Source: Petrocella sp. FN5
GTDB lineage: Bacteria; Bacillota; Clostridia; Lachnospirales; Vallitaleaceae
Direction of reading: 5' to 3'
Assembly: GCF_029210395.1 (NCBI RefSeq)
Contig: NZ_JARGDP010000005.1
Coordinates: forward strand, 38,204 to 102,203
Length of the DNA: 64,000 nucleotides
A program made the translations under genes and the position numbers. Shown piece by piece: positions 17,196 through 25,972 of this stretch (position 1 is its first letter; each line of letters begins with the position of its first letter). The notes under the pieces were generated by a model that saw only the letters and a list, made by a program, of their open reading frames with translations, had not been told where the DNA came from and ran no database searches.

Positions 17196-18521
17196 TTAAT
17201 CTTCTTTTCTTTCCCGAATCAACATTTTAAGAGGTGTACCCTTAAAACCAAATGCATCTCTTAACTTATTCTCTATATACCTTATATATGAAAAATGTGC
17301 CAGTTCCTTATCATTGACAAAAAGGACAAAAGTGGGCGGTTTAATTGCAACTTGTGTCATATAATAGATTTTTAGACGTTTCCCTTTATCAGATGGTGGT
17401 TGATTCATAGCCATTGCATCATAGAGAACATCATTTATGACACCGGTTTGTACTCTAAGGGTCTGATTTTGAACGACCATCTCAATGGTTTCAAAGAGTT
17501 TGTTGATTCTAAGACCTGTTTGTGCTGATATGAACACAATGGGTGCATACGTCATATAAGCTAAGGTGACTTGTATCGTATCTAAGAAACGGTACATGGT
17601 CTTGTCGTTTTTTTCTATCGCATCCCATTTATTGACAGCAATTATAGCACCTTTTCCCCGATCGTGGGCGATGCCTACTATTTTGGCATCTTGTTCCGTA
17701 ATGCCTAAAACGGCATCAATCATAAGTATAACAATATCTGCCTTTTCAATTGCCGCCACAGCACGTATAATACTATACTTTTCAATCTCTTCTTTAATTT
17801 TATTTTTACGTCTGAGCCCGGCAGTATCAATAAAAATATATTCCTTTTCATCGTATATGACCCTTGAATCAATTGCATCTCGTGTTGTCCCTGCTAGCTC
17901 ACTTACGATATGCCGTTCTTCTCCCAAGATTTTATTGATTAAGGATGATTTGCCGACATTTGGTTTTCCAATGATGGCAATTTTGGTTATTTCTTCTTCC
18001 TCTTCCGATTCAACCCGTTCGTAGAAGTGTTTGACGATTTCATCTAGAAGATCACCCATGCCAATCTTGTTTACAGCAGATAATGGCATTGGTTCACCAA
18101 GTCCCAGATTATAAAACTCTAATACATCGTACTGAAGTTTGTCAAAGTTATCCGTCTTGTTAACACATAACACAATTGGTTTTTTGCTCTTTCTTAGCAT
18201 ATCGGCTACTTTATAATCCGTATCGGTTACGCCTGTCAAAACATCTACGACAAACATAATTACATCTGCCGTTTCGATAGCCATTTCAGCCTGATAACGC
18301 ATTTGCGACAAAATTACATCCTTTGAATCAGGTTCTATACCGCCTGTGTCAATGATTGTAAAATTATGATTCAACCATTCTACATCTGCATATATTCGGT
18401 CTCTTGTGACACCTGGTGTATTTTGTACAATGGCGATTTTTTCGCCTGCCATCATATTAAAGATGGTCGATTTGCCGACATTGGGTCGCCCAACGACTGC
18501 AACTATGGGTTTTCTACTCAT
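17196..18521 (-). CDS. der: Ribosome assembly GTPase Der (EngA)
   Basis: An essential tandem GTPase for 50S assembly. The first G domain has GRPNVGKST (about 9-17), DTGG and NKTD; the second has GKPNVGKSS (about 185), DTAGLRRK and NKWD. A C-terminal KH-like domain ends in FGFKGTPLKMLIRERK. The 441-residue length is standard. AAGGAG precedes the ATG. The preceding 140-bp gap contains a half copy of the palindromic repeat. Confidence 0.98.
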   Translation of the reverse strand: MSRKPIVAVVGRPNVGKSTIFNMMAGEKIAIVQNTPGVTRDRIYADVEWLNHNFTIIDTGGIEPDSKDVILSQMRYQAEMAIETADVIMFVVDVLTGVTDTDYKVADMLRKSKKPIVLCVNKTDNFDKLQYDVLEFYNLGLGEPMPLSAVNKIGMGDLLDEIVKHFYERVESEEEEEITKIAIIGKPNVGKSSLINKILGEERHIVSELAGTTRDAIDSRVIYDEKEYIFIDTAGLRRKNKIKEEIEKYSIIRAVAAIEKADIVILMIDAVLGITEQDAKIVGIAHDRGKGAIIAVNKWDAIEKNDKTMYRFLDTIQVTLAYMTYAPIVFISAQTGLRINKLFETIEMVVQNQTLRVQTGVINDVLYDAMAMNQPPSDKGKRLKIYYMTQVAIKPPTFVLFVNDKELAHFSYIRYIENKLRDAFGFKGTPLKMLIRERKED

Positions 18522-18602
18522 TTCATTCTCCTTATATGTAACGCACTCTATATGATTACTCCGTTAGCCTGATTTTTCACATTTAAATTATCGCTGGGAA
18601 CA

Positions 18603-18666
18603 TATCAACGTAATCTATATATTGTATGTGAATTTAGTGAAACTTAGTTTTGACCCTTCAACCATT
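18603..18666. repeat. Half copy (left arm) of the palindromic repeat
   Basis: Read on the minus strand, this matches the left arm of the copy at 6673-6800 almost base for base over about 60 nt (ATGGTTGAAGGGTCAAAACT at one end, ATATATAGATTACGTTGAT at the other). The opposite arm is missing. The conserved end touches the TAA stop of the DUF512 gene. Confidence 0.85.
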
Positions 18667-20026
18667 ATATTCTACTTGGTTCAATATGGTTCAGTATCGA
18701 TTGGATCAAATCACTACCAAAACAATCAATAAATGCCATCGGTATACCAATAGCTTTTTCCATATCTGAAACCGTCGTATCATCTAGCAATACCTCTTCA
18801 CCATCCCTTAGAATATTGTCCGGCAAATAAAGATGTTGACCAAGATCAACGGTCTTTAGCTGATGAAGGATATCTTTGCCTGTTAATAACCCTGACACCG
18901 TAATCTGAGGACCAAAAAAATTATTTTCAATACCAATAACTTGAAGTTTCAGATTCTGAACCTTAGCCTCCAACATGTACATTAGTTTTTTTAATATTGG
19001 TTCAAATAGCTTTCCAGTAACTAAGGTTATTTTAGTTTCTTTAATGCTTATATGATTCATTCCTTCTATTTCTCTTGTTAGGTCATCAACAAACATACGG
19101 GTCATACCTACACCATTTTCCAGTTGTAAATACCCATCATAAGTAGATTCAGTAGGTACTTCTACTCCTGCCATGATATAGAACTCATCACCAAGATGAA
19201 TGAAATGATAATTATATTGTTCCATATATTGTTGTTGAAAACCTTCTACAAGCTTGATTATGTCTATACAATCCTCTTTTGAAAAAGGCGCCAGAGGGTA
19301 AAGACCGTCTCTATGTTTGGATAAACCAACCGGCACAACAGATACGGATTGAAGATGAGGTATGTATTTACCAAGGGCTTGAATTGAATAGGCTAATTCG
19401 TCTTGATCATTTAGTCCTTTACAAAGTACAATTTGACCATTCATGGTTATGCCGGCTTCATAAAGACGATTCATGTAGGTGACTATTTTACCGGAATGTT
19501 TGTTTTTCAACATCTTTTGTCGCAGCTCTAGGTTCATGGTGTGAATGGATATATTAATTGGAGACAGATGATACTCTATAATTCTGTCCACTTCTCTACT
19601 GGTCATATTCGTTAGGGTAATATAATTGCCTTGTAAAAAAGATAGTCTGGCATCATCATCCTTAAAGTATAAAGTTTCACGCATACCTTTTGGCAATTGG
19701 TCAATAAAGCAAAAGACACATTTATTTCTACATGAACGGTATTCATCCATTAAATTGTTATCAAAGATCAGTCCAAGATCTTCATCTTCATCTTTTTCTA
19801 TCTCATAAAGCCAAGGTTCATTGTGTTCTAAGTTATAAATCATCAAATCAATGAACTCATCTTGAACAAACAAATGATAATCCAAGGCGTCTTGAACTTT
19901 TTTACCATTAATACTTATCAGTTTGTCTCCCGACTTTATGCCCAGTTCGCCTGCAATACTGCCTTGTACTACGCCAAGAATCTCATGATAATGTGTTTCA
20001 TCTTTGTTGTAATGCTTTAATTCCAA
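18665..20026 (-). CDS. DUF512 / PDZ radical-SAM-like protein
   Basis: A conserved clostridial family of unknown function. An N-terminal PDZ-like segment (VVQGSIAGELGIKSGDKLISINGK) precedes a radical-SAM-type CxxxCxxC cluster motif (CRNKCVFC, about residues 99-106). A DUF512 C-terminal region has VTGKLFEPILKKL and FFGPQITVSGLLTGKDI. No ATG is available. A TTG at 20026 has AAGGTG five bases upstream; another TTG at 20056 has a weak site. It is often next to der in clostridia, as here, which suggests a role in ribosome or RNA biology, but this is inference. Confidence 0.85.
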   Translation of the reverse strand: MELKHYNKDETHYHEILGVVQGSIAGELGIKSGDKLISINGKKVQDALDYHLFVQDEFIDLMIYNLEHNEPWLYEIEKDEDEDLGLIFDNNLMDEYRSCRNKCVFCFIDQLPKGMRETLYFKDDDARLSFLQGNYITLTNMTSREVDRIIEYHLSPINISIHTMNLELRQKMLKNKHSGKIVTYMNRLYEAGITMNGQIVLCKGLNDQDELAYSIQALGKYIPHLQSVSVVPVGLSKHRDGLYPLAPFSKEDCIDIIKLVEGFQQQYMEQYNYHFIHLGDEFYIMAGVEVPTESTYDGYLQLENGVGMTRMFVDDLTREIEGMNHISIKETKITLVTGKLFEPILKKLMYMLEAKVQNLKLQVIGIENNFFGPQITVSGLLTGKDILHQLKTVDLGQHLYLPDNILRDGEEVLLDDTTVSDMEKAIGIPMAFIDCFGSDLIQSILNHIEPSRI

Positions 20027-20059
20027 TACTTCACCTTCTTCATCATGACAACTCAATCT

Positions 20060-20902
20060 TTACTCGGTCTTCGTTTTCAAAGCAATCATAGCCGCAAGAC
20101 TGCCTCTTTGGTTCCCCATAAATCGATGAGAATAAAAAGTATCACTATGGCACTTTGTACACAAATCCGTTACAACCATATTTTTATCATCAATACCTGC
20201 ATCTAGCAATAACAACCGGTTGGCTTCCCAAAGATCTAATTTATAGTGTTCATCATTTATTCTTGAGACAATCCGTACAATTATATCATGATTTAGATTT
20301 TTTTCAAACTCTTTTATAACATCCGTACCAACTTCATAACAACAAGACCCTATGGAAGGTCCAATCCCAACTAAAATATCTTTGGGTTTGCTGCCATAGG
20401 TCTGTTCCATGCGTTCTATTGTTTTTGGTCCAATGCCTTTGACTGTTCCTCTCCATCCTGCATGGGATAAGCCAATAACTTTTTTTATTGGATCCAAAAA
20501 AAACAAAGGGACACAATCCGCATAGAAGGTAGTGAGTGTGACACCTACTTGATTGGTTATTAAACCATCCACACTAATAATATCCGATGTTCTATAAAAC
20601 CCTTTTCCTCGATCCTCTTTCCCAACCACACGTACTTCTACTTCATGGACTTGGTCACTAAAAACCAAAGTATCTGTATCAACACCAAGGGCATCACAAA
20701 ATCGATTGAAGTTTTCTTCAACGTTATAAGGTGAGTCACCCCTGTTTTTCCCAAGATTCATGGATTCATAAACACCCTTGCTTATACCTCCAAGTTTTGT
20801 TGAGAACCCATGGTTCACCAAACCGGTAGCTTCTAAATGGGGTAGTTTTATAACCATAACTTCTTTGTGCCTGTCAATATATAAACTCTTAGAACGTATC
20901 AT
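20060..20902 (-). CDS. pgeF: Multicopper-type laccase-domain protein (PgeF/YfiH)
   Basis: A Cu-oxidoreductase-fold protein (DUF152). Family members act as purine nucleoside phosphorylases or adenosine deaminases and in peptidoglycan editing. Conserved metal-site text: FYADCVPLFFLD, GLSHAGWRGTVKGI and a later DLCTKCHSDTFYSHR. A TTG at 20917 is in frame, but AAGGA is correctly placed only for the ATG at 20902, giving 280 residues. The exact substrate is unknown. Confidence 0.9.
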   Translation of the reverse strand: MIRSKSLYIDRHKEVMVIKLPHLEATGLVNHGFSTKLGGISKGVYESMNLGKNRGDSPYNVEENFNRFCDALGVDTDTLVFSDQVHEVEVRVVGKEDRGKGFYRTSDIISVDGLITNQVGVTLTTFYADCVPLFFLDPIKKVIGLSHAGWRGTVKGIGPKTIERMEQTYGSKPKDILVGIGPSIGSCCYEVGTDVIKEFEKNLNHDIIVRIVSRINDEHYKLDLWEANRLLLLDAGIDDKNMVVTDLCTKCHSDTFYSHRFMGNQRGSLAAMIALKTKTE

Positions 20903-20913
20903 CCTGATTCCTT

Positions 20914-21279
20914 TCAATAATTCACATATCTTTTATCCATTTCAAAGGCGTTTTTGTAATGAGTAAGGGTTTCATTAAGAATATCAATAATATCAAAGCG
21001 CATAGACTGACCAAATAAATTCATAACCTTACAATAGCTTAAACTTGATTTCATTAATCTTTGTCTTTTTGCATAACCGACAGCTTCAAAAGGTTTACCT
21101 TTTTTATCTGAGGTTCTATATTTAACTTCAATAAAAATGTAAGTAGATGCTTTATAGGCTATGATGTCAATTTCACCATACCTTGTATAATAGTTTCTTT
21201 TAATAATCTTGTAGCCCTTTTTAATCAAATAGCTGACGGCCATTTCTTCATAGTGATGGCCCGTATCTCTTTTGTTCAT
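20914..21279 (-). CDS. YraN-family (UPF0102) nuclease-fold protein
   Basis: A 121-residue protein of the UPF0102 family, a restriction-endonuclease-like fold usually found beside rnhB. Visible: an N-terminal GHHYEEMAVSYLIKKGYKI, then RYGEIDIIAYKASTYIFIEVKYR, giving the D...E-x-K nuclease triad. It could process Holliday junctions or other DNA, but this is unproven for most members. GAGGGGG precedes the ATG. Confidence 0.9.
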   Translation of the reverse strand: MNKRDTGHHYEEMAVSYLIKKGYKIIKRNYYTRYGEIDIIAYKASTYIFIEVKYRTSDKKGKPFEAVGYAKRQRLMKSSLSYCKVMNLFGQSMRFDIIDILNETLTHYKNAFEMDKRYVNY

Positions 21280-21318
21280 AAGACCCCCTCGTCAATTGTA
21301 AAAATGTCTATTCTATTT

Positions 21319-21591
21319 TTATATTTTATCACGTAGTTTGTCCAAATCCGTCACAAAAACCAGAATTTCAGCCACTACTTTATAAAGCTCTTCAGGAATG
21401 TAATCGCCAATCTCCAGTTTAGTCAGTTCATCGGCTAGTTTAGCGTCCTGATATATAGGTAACGCTTCCTCTTGAGCTTTTTCTATGATTTTATCTGCAA
21501 TGACGCCTTTTCCTTTTGCCACTAAATTTGGTGCTACTTCACCTTCACTATACTTAATGGCAACTGCTTTTTTTTTCTCTTTCATTATCAT
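21319..21591 (-). CDS. FlhB C-domain-like protein (YlqH/FlhX)
   Basis: About 90 residues that match the cytoplasmic C-terminal part of flagellar export gate FlhB: AVAIKYSEGEVAPNLVAKGKGVIADKIIEKAQEEALPIYQDAKLADEL. It begins just after where FlhB's self-cleaving NPTH motif would be, and has no membrane part. Such stand-alone pieces (B. subtilis YlqH, also called FlhX) can replace cleaved FlhB-C. No flagellar operon is in the window. The start may be ATG 21591 or 21585. Confidence 0.85.
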   Translation of the reverse strand: MIMKEKKKAVAIKYSEGEVAPNLVAKGKGVIADKIIEKAQEEALPIYQDAKLADELTKLEIGDYIPEELYKVVAEILVFVTDLDKLRDKI

Positions 21592-23228
21592 CACGCTCTC
21601 ATATCAAAAGTATACCTGCTGATGTTGGCTTTTATATCCTGCCCATCAAGGAAATCGGTTACAATATCAAAAGATTTTTGCAAAGGTGATACCTTTATTG
21701 ATAGCACATTAAAGTTCTTTCGATTTAATAGGTTATGAAGTTCATATAGATTTTCACTTACGACGGGAATTTGTTTTTCATCGGTCATAAAAAACTGAAT
21801 ATCCAAATTTTTACCTGTTTTTTTTATATGAATATCTGTATGACCAAGATTTAGGAGATCCAGACGTACAAGTGCGGTTACGGGTTTTTCTTTATCTCTA
21901 TTTTTCTTTCGATCACCAATAACATAGAGTTCCGAATGCAAGAGTTGATCTTGTAATAGCATGGGTAGATGCATCAAGCTAAAGTCCTTACCAAGTGCAT
22001 TAAGAAAGGATACTGAAGACTTGATATTTTGAGCTTCTTTTAAGACATTGTTACCATCATCTTTCAAAGCATATTCAGCTGTTTTTATTAATTCAGTCAT
22101 TTTCTGATTTAAGGTCTTATAATAGTCTTTGACTTGTACCATATCCCCGAGTTCATCTTTTGACATAAGCATACCTTTGACCAGAGTGGCATAAGTGCTG
22201 TCCGATTTAAGTTGTATAAGAATATCTCTTAATTGTTCTATTGGTAACAGCTTCTCTTTTCCTATATTAACGAAGTCTAATAAATCCAATTGTTTACCGG
22301 ATTCTAGTTTTTCAAACAAATGCTTTTGTGTTTCGCTTGGAGGTAGCTTTTCTCCTGAATCATTAAAATGCTCAATCACTTGTTGTCTTAAGTGACTTGT
22401 TAGCTTTTCTACATCTTTTATAAGAAGCATATCTCCAATGGGTGTTTTTGATGTTGGCTTAGGCCATGCATCTATGTTTGAGTTCGATGTGGCTTTTATA
22501 ACTTGGTTTAGATTATTTAGAAAATCACTGCTATTTTTGTCCCTTGTAAGCAAGGTTAATGGCGTTGCGCTTTGTTCCAATGTTGGGGTGTTTTTGACCA
22601 GTAATGGGGAGAGCTCCGCCTTAGAGCCCATAGCGGTTGTCATGTCATCAGCTAAGGCCGTTATACTTTTCATCAAAGCATGCTCATTATTTTCTAACAT
22701 AGTGAGCTGCTGTATGTTTTCCGACGTTACCGGTATGTCATGCTTTACCATGAAAATCAGCTGTTTAACCCTTGCTTCAGGGAATTGCTTGGTTAATTGT
22801 ATAAAGTTCTTTAAGCTTTTGTCACTGACGGCCATATTATTTTCAATTAATTGACGAACCAAATGATGATTTTCTTCTGTCATAGGTAGTTTGGCATTTT
22901 CCAAAATATTTATCAATTTATCTTCCACCAATTGAGGTTCCTGCTGTAAAGTCGTAAGCAGTATTTGTTTTGCAGACGCTTCTTTAACAGCTAAAGCAAC
23001 TTCATCACCAATAGAAAACATGGCCGGTTGTGCTAACTTTGCATCGAGTATTTGACCGTTTGTGAGCTTGATTTTTACACCGGTTAAGGTCGCATCAAGA
23101 ACCTCGCCTTTGACAACCTGACCTTCTTTATAGGTTAGCTTCTCACCTTTTAAGGTATTGGTTTCTACTGTATTTTGAACCTGACCATATTTTTTATGAA
23201 TCATGCTCGAATCTATTTTCAAATTCAT
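21591..23228 (-). CDS. YlqG-like protein with FliK-type C-terminal domain
   Basis: A 546-residue protein at the position of B. subtilis ylqG, directly before the FlhB-like gene. The N-terminal third has a beta-rich segment (QVVKGEVLDATLTGVKIKLTNGQILDA); the middle is helical and hydrophilic. The last about 100 residues (RLDLLNLGHTDIHIKKTGKNLDIQFFM, then NLLNRKNFNVLSIKVSP) resemble the flagellar hook-length control domain. This pairing of a FliK-like and an FlhB-C-like protein mirrors the real substrate-switch pair. The exact start (GTG 23231, ATG 23228 or TTG 23222) is unsure because AAGGAG sits very close. Confidence 0.72.
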   Translation of the reverse strand: MNLKIDSSMIHKKYGQVQNTVETNTLKGEKLTYKEGQVVKGEVLDATLTGVKIKLTNGQILDAKLAQPAMFSIGDEVALAVKEASAKQILLTTLQQEPQLVEDKLINILENAKLPMTEENHHLVRQLIENNMAVSDKSLKNFIQLTKQFPEARVKQLIFMVKHDIPVTSENIQQLTMLENNEHALMKSITALADDMTTAMGSKAELSPLLVKNTPTLEQSATPLTLLTRDKNSSDFLNNLNQVIKATSNSNIDAWPKPTSKTPIGDMLLIKDVEKLTSHLRQQVIEHFNDSGEKLPPSETQKHLFEKLESGKQLDLLDFVNIGKEKLLPIEQLRDILIQLKSDSTYATLVKGMLMSKDELGDMVQVKDYYKTLNQKMTELIKTAEYALKDDGNNVLKEAQNIKSSVSFLNALGKDFSLMHLPMLLQDQLLHSELYVIGDRKKNRDKEKPVTALVRLDLLNLGHTDIHIKKTGKNLDIQFFMTDEKQIPVVSENLYELHNLLNRKNFNVLSIKVSPLQKSFDIVTDFLDGQDIKANISRYTFDMRA

Positions 23229-23253
23229 CACTCCTTGAAGTGCTTATATGGGT

Positions 23254-24018
23254 TTATGTAACAAAGTTTTTTATAAAAGATCTACGGTGAATAGAACAAG
23301 GTCCTACTTTTTTTATGGCCTCAATATGTCTTGTCGAACCATAACCCTTATTTTTATCAAAATCATAGGCCGGAAAGATTTCATGATAATCCTTCATCAT
23401 TCTATCCCTTGTCACTTTTGCTATTATACTGGCTGCGGCTATTGATATGCTCTTTTCATCACCTTTAATGATGGGTAGTTGCTTTAGTTTAATATCCGGT
23501 ATGGTAACCGCATCCACTAGAAGTATATCCGGCTTGGTGTTAAGATTGGTGACCGCTTTTTTCATAGCTTTATAAGTGGCTTGTAATATATTAATCGAAT
23601 CGATTGTCTCGACACTTTCTAAACCAATACTTACCGCTATGGCTTCATCCATAATCTGATCATAGAGCATTTCCCGCATTTTCTCCGATAGTTTTTTGGA
23701 ATCATTAATATAAAGTAGCTTCGTGTCTTTCTTCAGAATGACAGCTGCTGTGACTACCGGACCGGCCAAAGGTCCTCGTCCCACTTCATCAATACCACAA
23801 ATATATTCTAAATGGTCATATTTATATTCATAAGTGCGCATACGTTCCATTCTGTCTAATTCCGTATTATAAGCATGTATTTTTTTTCTTGAACAGTCAA
23901 CCAAGTGTTTCACACCTGCTCTATCATCCTCTTTAAACCGTTTAATAAAAGCATCCAATCCATAAACGTCGGTTTCTTTGTATATTTTTTTAATGGTATT
24001 GATGGGCAAAGTATCCAT
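23254..24018 (-). CDS. rnhB: Ribonuclease HII
   Basis: Removes ribonucleotides from RNA-DNA hybrids. The 254 residues carry an N-terminal extension of about 70 residues, as in B. subtilis. The catalytic part contains GIDEVGRGPLAGPVV (two acidic residues), NDSKKLSEK, the aspartate in LLVDAV, and SIAAASIIAKVTRDR. The gene belongs to the rplS-lepB-rbgA-rnhB-ylqG-ylqH neighbourhood conserved with Bacillus. Confidence 0.97.
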   Translation of the reverse strand: MDTLPINTIKKIYKETDVYGLDAFIKRFKEDDRAGVKHLVDCSRKKIHAYNTELDRMERMRTYEYKYDHLEYICGIDEVGRGPLAGPVVTAAVILKKDTKLLYINDSKKLSEKMREMLYDQIMDEAIAVSIGLESVETIDSINILQATYKAMKKAVTNLNTKPDILLVDAVTIPDIKLKQLPIIKGDEKSISIAAASIIAKVTRDRMMKDYHEIFPAYDFDKNKGYGSTRHIEAIKKVGPCSIHRRSFIKNFVT

Positions 24019-24112
24019 AGTCCCCCCTGATTTGCTAGTGGTTGCATATATCTGTTTCCATTATAACCTATGACAAGGTTCTGATAAAGGTATTTTCTAT
24101 TATATGCATAAT

Positions 24113-24180
24113 ATGGTTAAGGCGTCTAATCTGACTTTTGTATGTGCGTTTAGTAAAACTTTTTTTGTCCCTTTAACCAT
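24113..24180. repeat. Internally deleted palindromic repeat (68 bp)
   Basis: Both ends are preserved: ATGGTTAAGGCGTC on the left, and TCCCTTTAACCAT on the right after TGTATGTGCGTTTAGTAAAAC. The right part matches the copy at 18603-18666. The centre is lost. It lies alone in the 197-bp gap between rnhB and rbgA. Confidence 0.78.
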
Positions 24181-24215
24181 AATAAGAAATAGGTACTGGA
24201 ATCAGCACCTATTTC

Positions 24216-25073
24216 TTATTTATACTCTAATACAGACTCTAAGGTCATTTTGCCTATTTTTCCATTTCTAAATTCATCTAGAAACATTTTAGCCATTCGT
24301 GAAACGTCTGGTTCACCACCTGGTTTTAAAAGATGTCTTGTTATGGTTACCGCTTCAAGTAACTCATGACCTTTTTTACCCGCCACATCTGTCATAGGGT
24401 ATTTATCCATTAACAAATTCGGATATCGATCTCGCATGAATTCTAACGCTAACATTGCCAGACCTTCAGTGTCTAGTATTTCTTCCCGTATGGAGCCAAT
24501 CATAGCCAGTTTGATTCCTACATTTTGATCTTCAAACTTAGGCCATAACACACCTGGGGTATCTAGAAGTTCAAACTCATTTTTTAACTTCAGCCATTGC
24601 TTGCCTTTTGTTACACCAGGCTTGTTACCTGTTTTGGCGCTGGCTTTACCAACCAGTTTATTGATAAATGTACTTTTCCCAACATTAGGAATCCCCACCA
24701 CCATAGCGCGCATAGGTCTGTTGAGTAAGCCACGTTTTTTGTTACGTTCAATCTTTTCTTTACATGCTAGATTAATAGCTGCAGATACACTTTTTATACC
24801 TTTTCCATTTTGTGAGTTCACCTCAACCACAACGTAGCCTTGACCTAAAAAATACTCTGCCCATTTTTTTGTTTCTTTTCCATCGGCCAAATCTACCTTG
24901 TTTAGAACGATAATCCTAGGCTTATTCTGGGCAAGTTTAAGTACCTCCGGATTTTGACTGCTAATGGGCACTCTTGCATCTACCAGTTCAATAACCACAT
25001 CAACAAGTTTTATGTTTTCTTCCATCATTCTTTTTGCTTTGGTCATATGACCTGGATACCATTGTATGTTCAT
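24216..25073 (-). CDS. rbgA: Ribosome biogenesis GTPase RbgA (YlqF)
   Basis: A circularly permuted GTPase required for late 50S assembly. The order G4 (NKVDLAD, about residue 57), then G1 (GIPNVGKSTFIN), then G3 (DTPG) shows the permutation. The family signature WYPGHMTKAKR is at residues 5-15. The ATG at 25073 has AAGAGG upstream and gives this signature at the N-terminus (285 aa); the longer frame upstream has no ribosome site. Confidence 0.97.
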   Translation of the reverse strand: MNIQWYPGHMTKAKRMMEENIKLVDVVIELVDARVPISSQNPEVLKLAQNKPRIIVLNKVDLADGKETKKWAEYFLGQGYVVVEVNSQNGKGIKSVSAAINLACKEKIERNKKRGLLNRPMRAMVVGIPNVGKSTFINKLVGKASAKTGNKPGVTKGKQWLKLKNEFELLDTPGVLWPKFEDQNVGIKLAMIGSIREEILDTEGLAMLALEFMRDRYPNLLMDKYPMTDVAGKKGHELLEAVTITRHLLKPGGEPDVSRMAKMFLDEFRNGKIGKMTLESVLEYK

Positions 25074-25101
25074 AAAAAACCTCTTATTTCTCTGCATATA
25101 T

Positions 25102-25133
25102 AAAGCATAATGAGTGATTACCCACTATGCTTT
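25102..25133 (-). terminator. Hairpin between lepB and rbgA
   Basis: AAAGCATA pairs with TATGCTTT. Six inner pairs, two of them G-U, extend it to about 14 bp with a 4-base loop. It is followed on the minus strand by ATATATG, a poor T-run, so it is either a weak terminator or a processing or stability element. Confidence 0.5.
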
Positions 25134-25240
25134 CCTAGTATCAATTAATTGAATAACTCCATTTCCCTAGGTGTAGGATTTCCAAATGCCTTGCGGCCAA
25201 CTTGCTAGCCGAAAGCTTAGAACACATCTTGAAATGGTAT

Positions 25241-25789
25241 CTAACCATCAATGGATCCAACTAGTTTTAGCGGCCAAATCCGTACCACCGCTTTTCCAAT
25301 GATGTCCTTTTTATGTATGGTTCCAACATCTATATAGCGACTGTCTGAGCTATTATTACGGTTGTCCCCCAGTACGAAATATTCATTGGGTGGCACGACA
25401 ATCGGTAAATTATTTCCATATTCTGTTATTATATCAAAGTTATATTCAGAATCTATTGCTTCACCATTCACTAAAAGCGTACCATTTTGTATGTCTACAG
25501 ACTCCCCGGGAAGGGCAATGACCCGTTTAATATAATATAACTTAGGCTCATATGGAAAAACAATAATATCATAGCGTTCGATTTCACTAAAACGATAGCT
25601 TAATTTATCAACCACCAACTGATCACCATCATGGAGTGTTGGTTCCATCGATTTTCCAACGACATTCGTTTTTTGTCCCAAAAAATTAAAGATTATAAAT
25701 ACAACCAATAGTGCTATGGTAAGGTCCCTAGCCCAACCTATGAGTTCTTTTCTTAATTTGTTCTCTTCCAAGTTTTTACCTTCTTTCAT
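25241..25789 (-). CDS. lepB: Signal peptidase I
   Basis: Cleaves signal peptides from exported proteins on the outer face of the membrane. One helix lies at about residues 23-38 (LTIALLVVFIIFNFLG). The catalytic serine is S47 in GKSMEPTL and the lysine is K88 in YYIKRVIALPGE; GDNRNNSSDSR near the C-terminus is the conserved box E. 182 residues is normal. The ATG at 25789 has a poor ribosome site. A TTG six codons later (25771) has AAGG at ideal spacing and could be the real start. A promoter candidate lies upstream. Confidence 0.96.
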   Translation of the reverse strand: MKEGKNLEENKLRKELIGWARDLTIALLVVFIIFNFLGQKTNVVGKSMEPTLHDGDQLVVDKLSYRFSEIERYDIIVFPYEPKLYYIKRVIALPGESVDIQNGTLLVNGEAIDSEYNFDIITEYGNNLPIVVPPNEYFVLGDNRNNSSDSRYIDVGTIHKKDIIGKAVVRIWPLKLVGSIDG

Positions 25790-25832
25790 ACATTTAACAT
25801 CGAACTAAAGAATATCTGCCCCTTGTTATGTC

Positions 25833-25862
25833 ATTGTACACCTTTTTCACCTGACAACTCAA
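25833..25862 (-). promoter_or_regulatory. Candidate lepB promoter
   Basis: TTGAGT (25857-25862) and TACAAT (25833-25838) are 18 bases apart on the minus strand, downstream of the rplS terminator. Moderate match only. Confidence 0.4.
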
Positions 25863-25883
25863 GTTATTTTGAAAAATGTAATA

Positions 25884-25912
25884 AACTTTTCATACAATAT
25901 ATAAGTTATGAA
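25884..25912. repeat. Arm fragment of the palindromic repeat
   Basis: AACTTTTCATACAATATATA followed by AGTTATGAA matches the inner part of one arm of the copy at 6673-6800 (reverse complement) with one gap and a few changes. Only about 29 bp survive, between the rplS terminator and lepB. Confidence 0.55.
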
Positions 25913-25917
25913 AAAAT

Positions 25918-25951
25918 AAAAGGGCAGTACCAGATGTTGGCCTTACCCTTT
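25918..25951 (-). terminator. rplS terminator
   Basis: AAAGGG pairs with CCCTTT, with weaker pairs inside. The minus strand continues TTATTTTTTC. It lies 21 bases beyond the rplS stop. Confidence 0.7.
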
Positions 25952-25972
25952 TTACTCTCATATAAGATACTC

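Noticed and set aside
17566..18024. Plus-strand open frame of 152 codons opposite der
   Set aside because: It is the antisense shadow of the conserved GTPase gene der; no ribosome site, low-complexity Ser/Ile composition and no family match.
22438..22854. Plus-strand open frame of 138 codons opposite the ylqG-like gene
   Set aside because: No promoter or ribosome site; the minus-strand gene is supported by position and FliK-like C-terminus.
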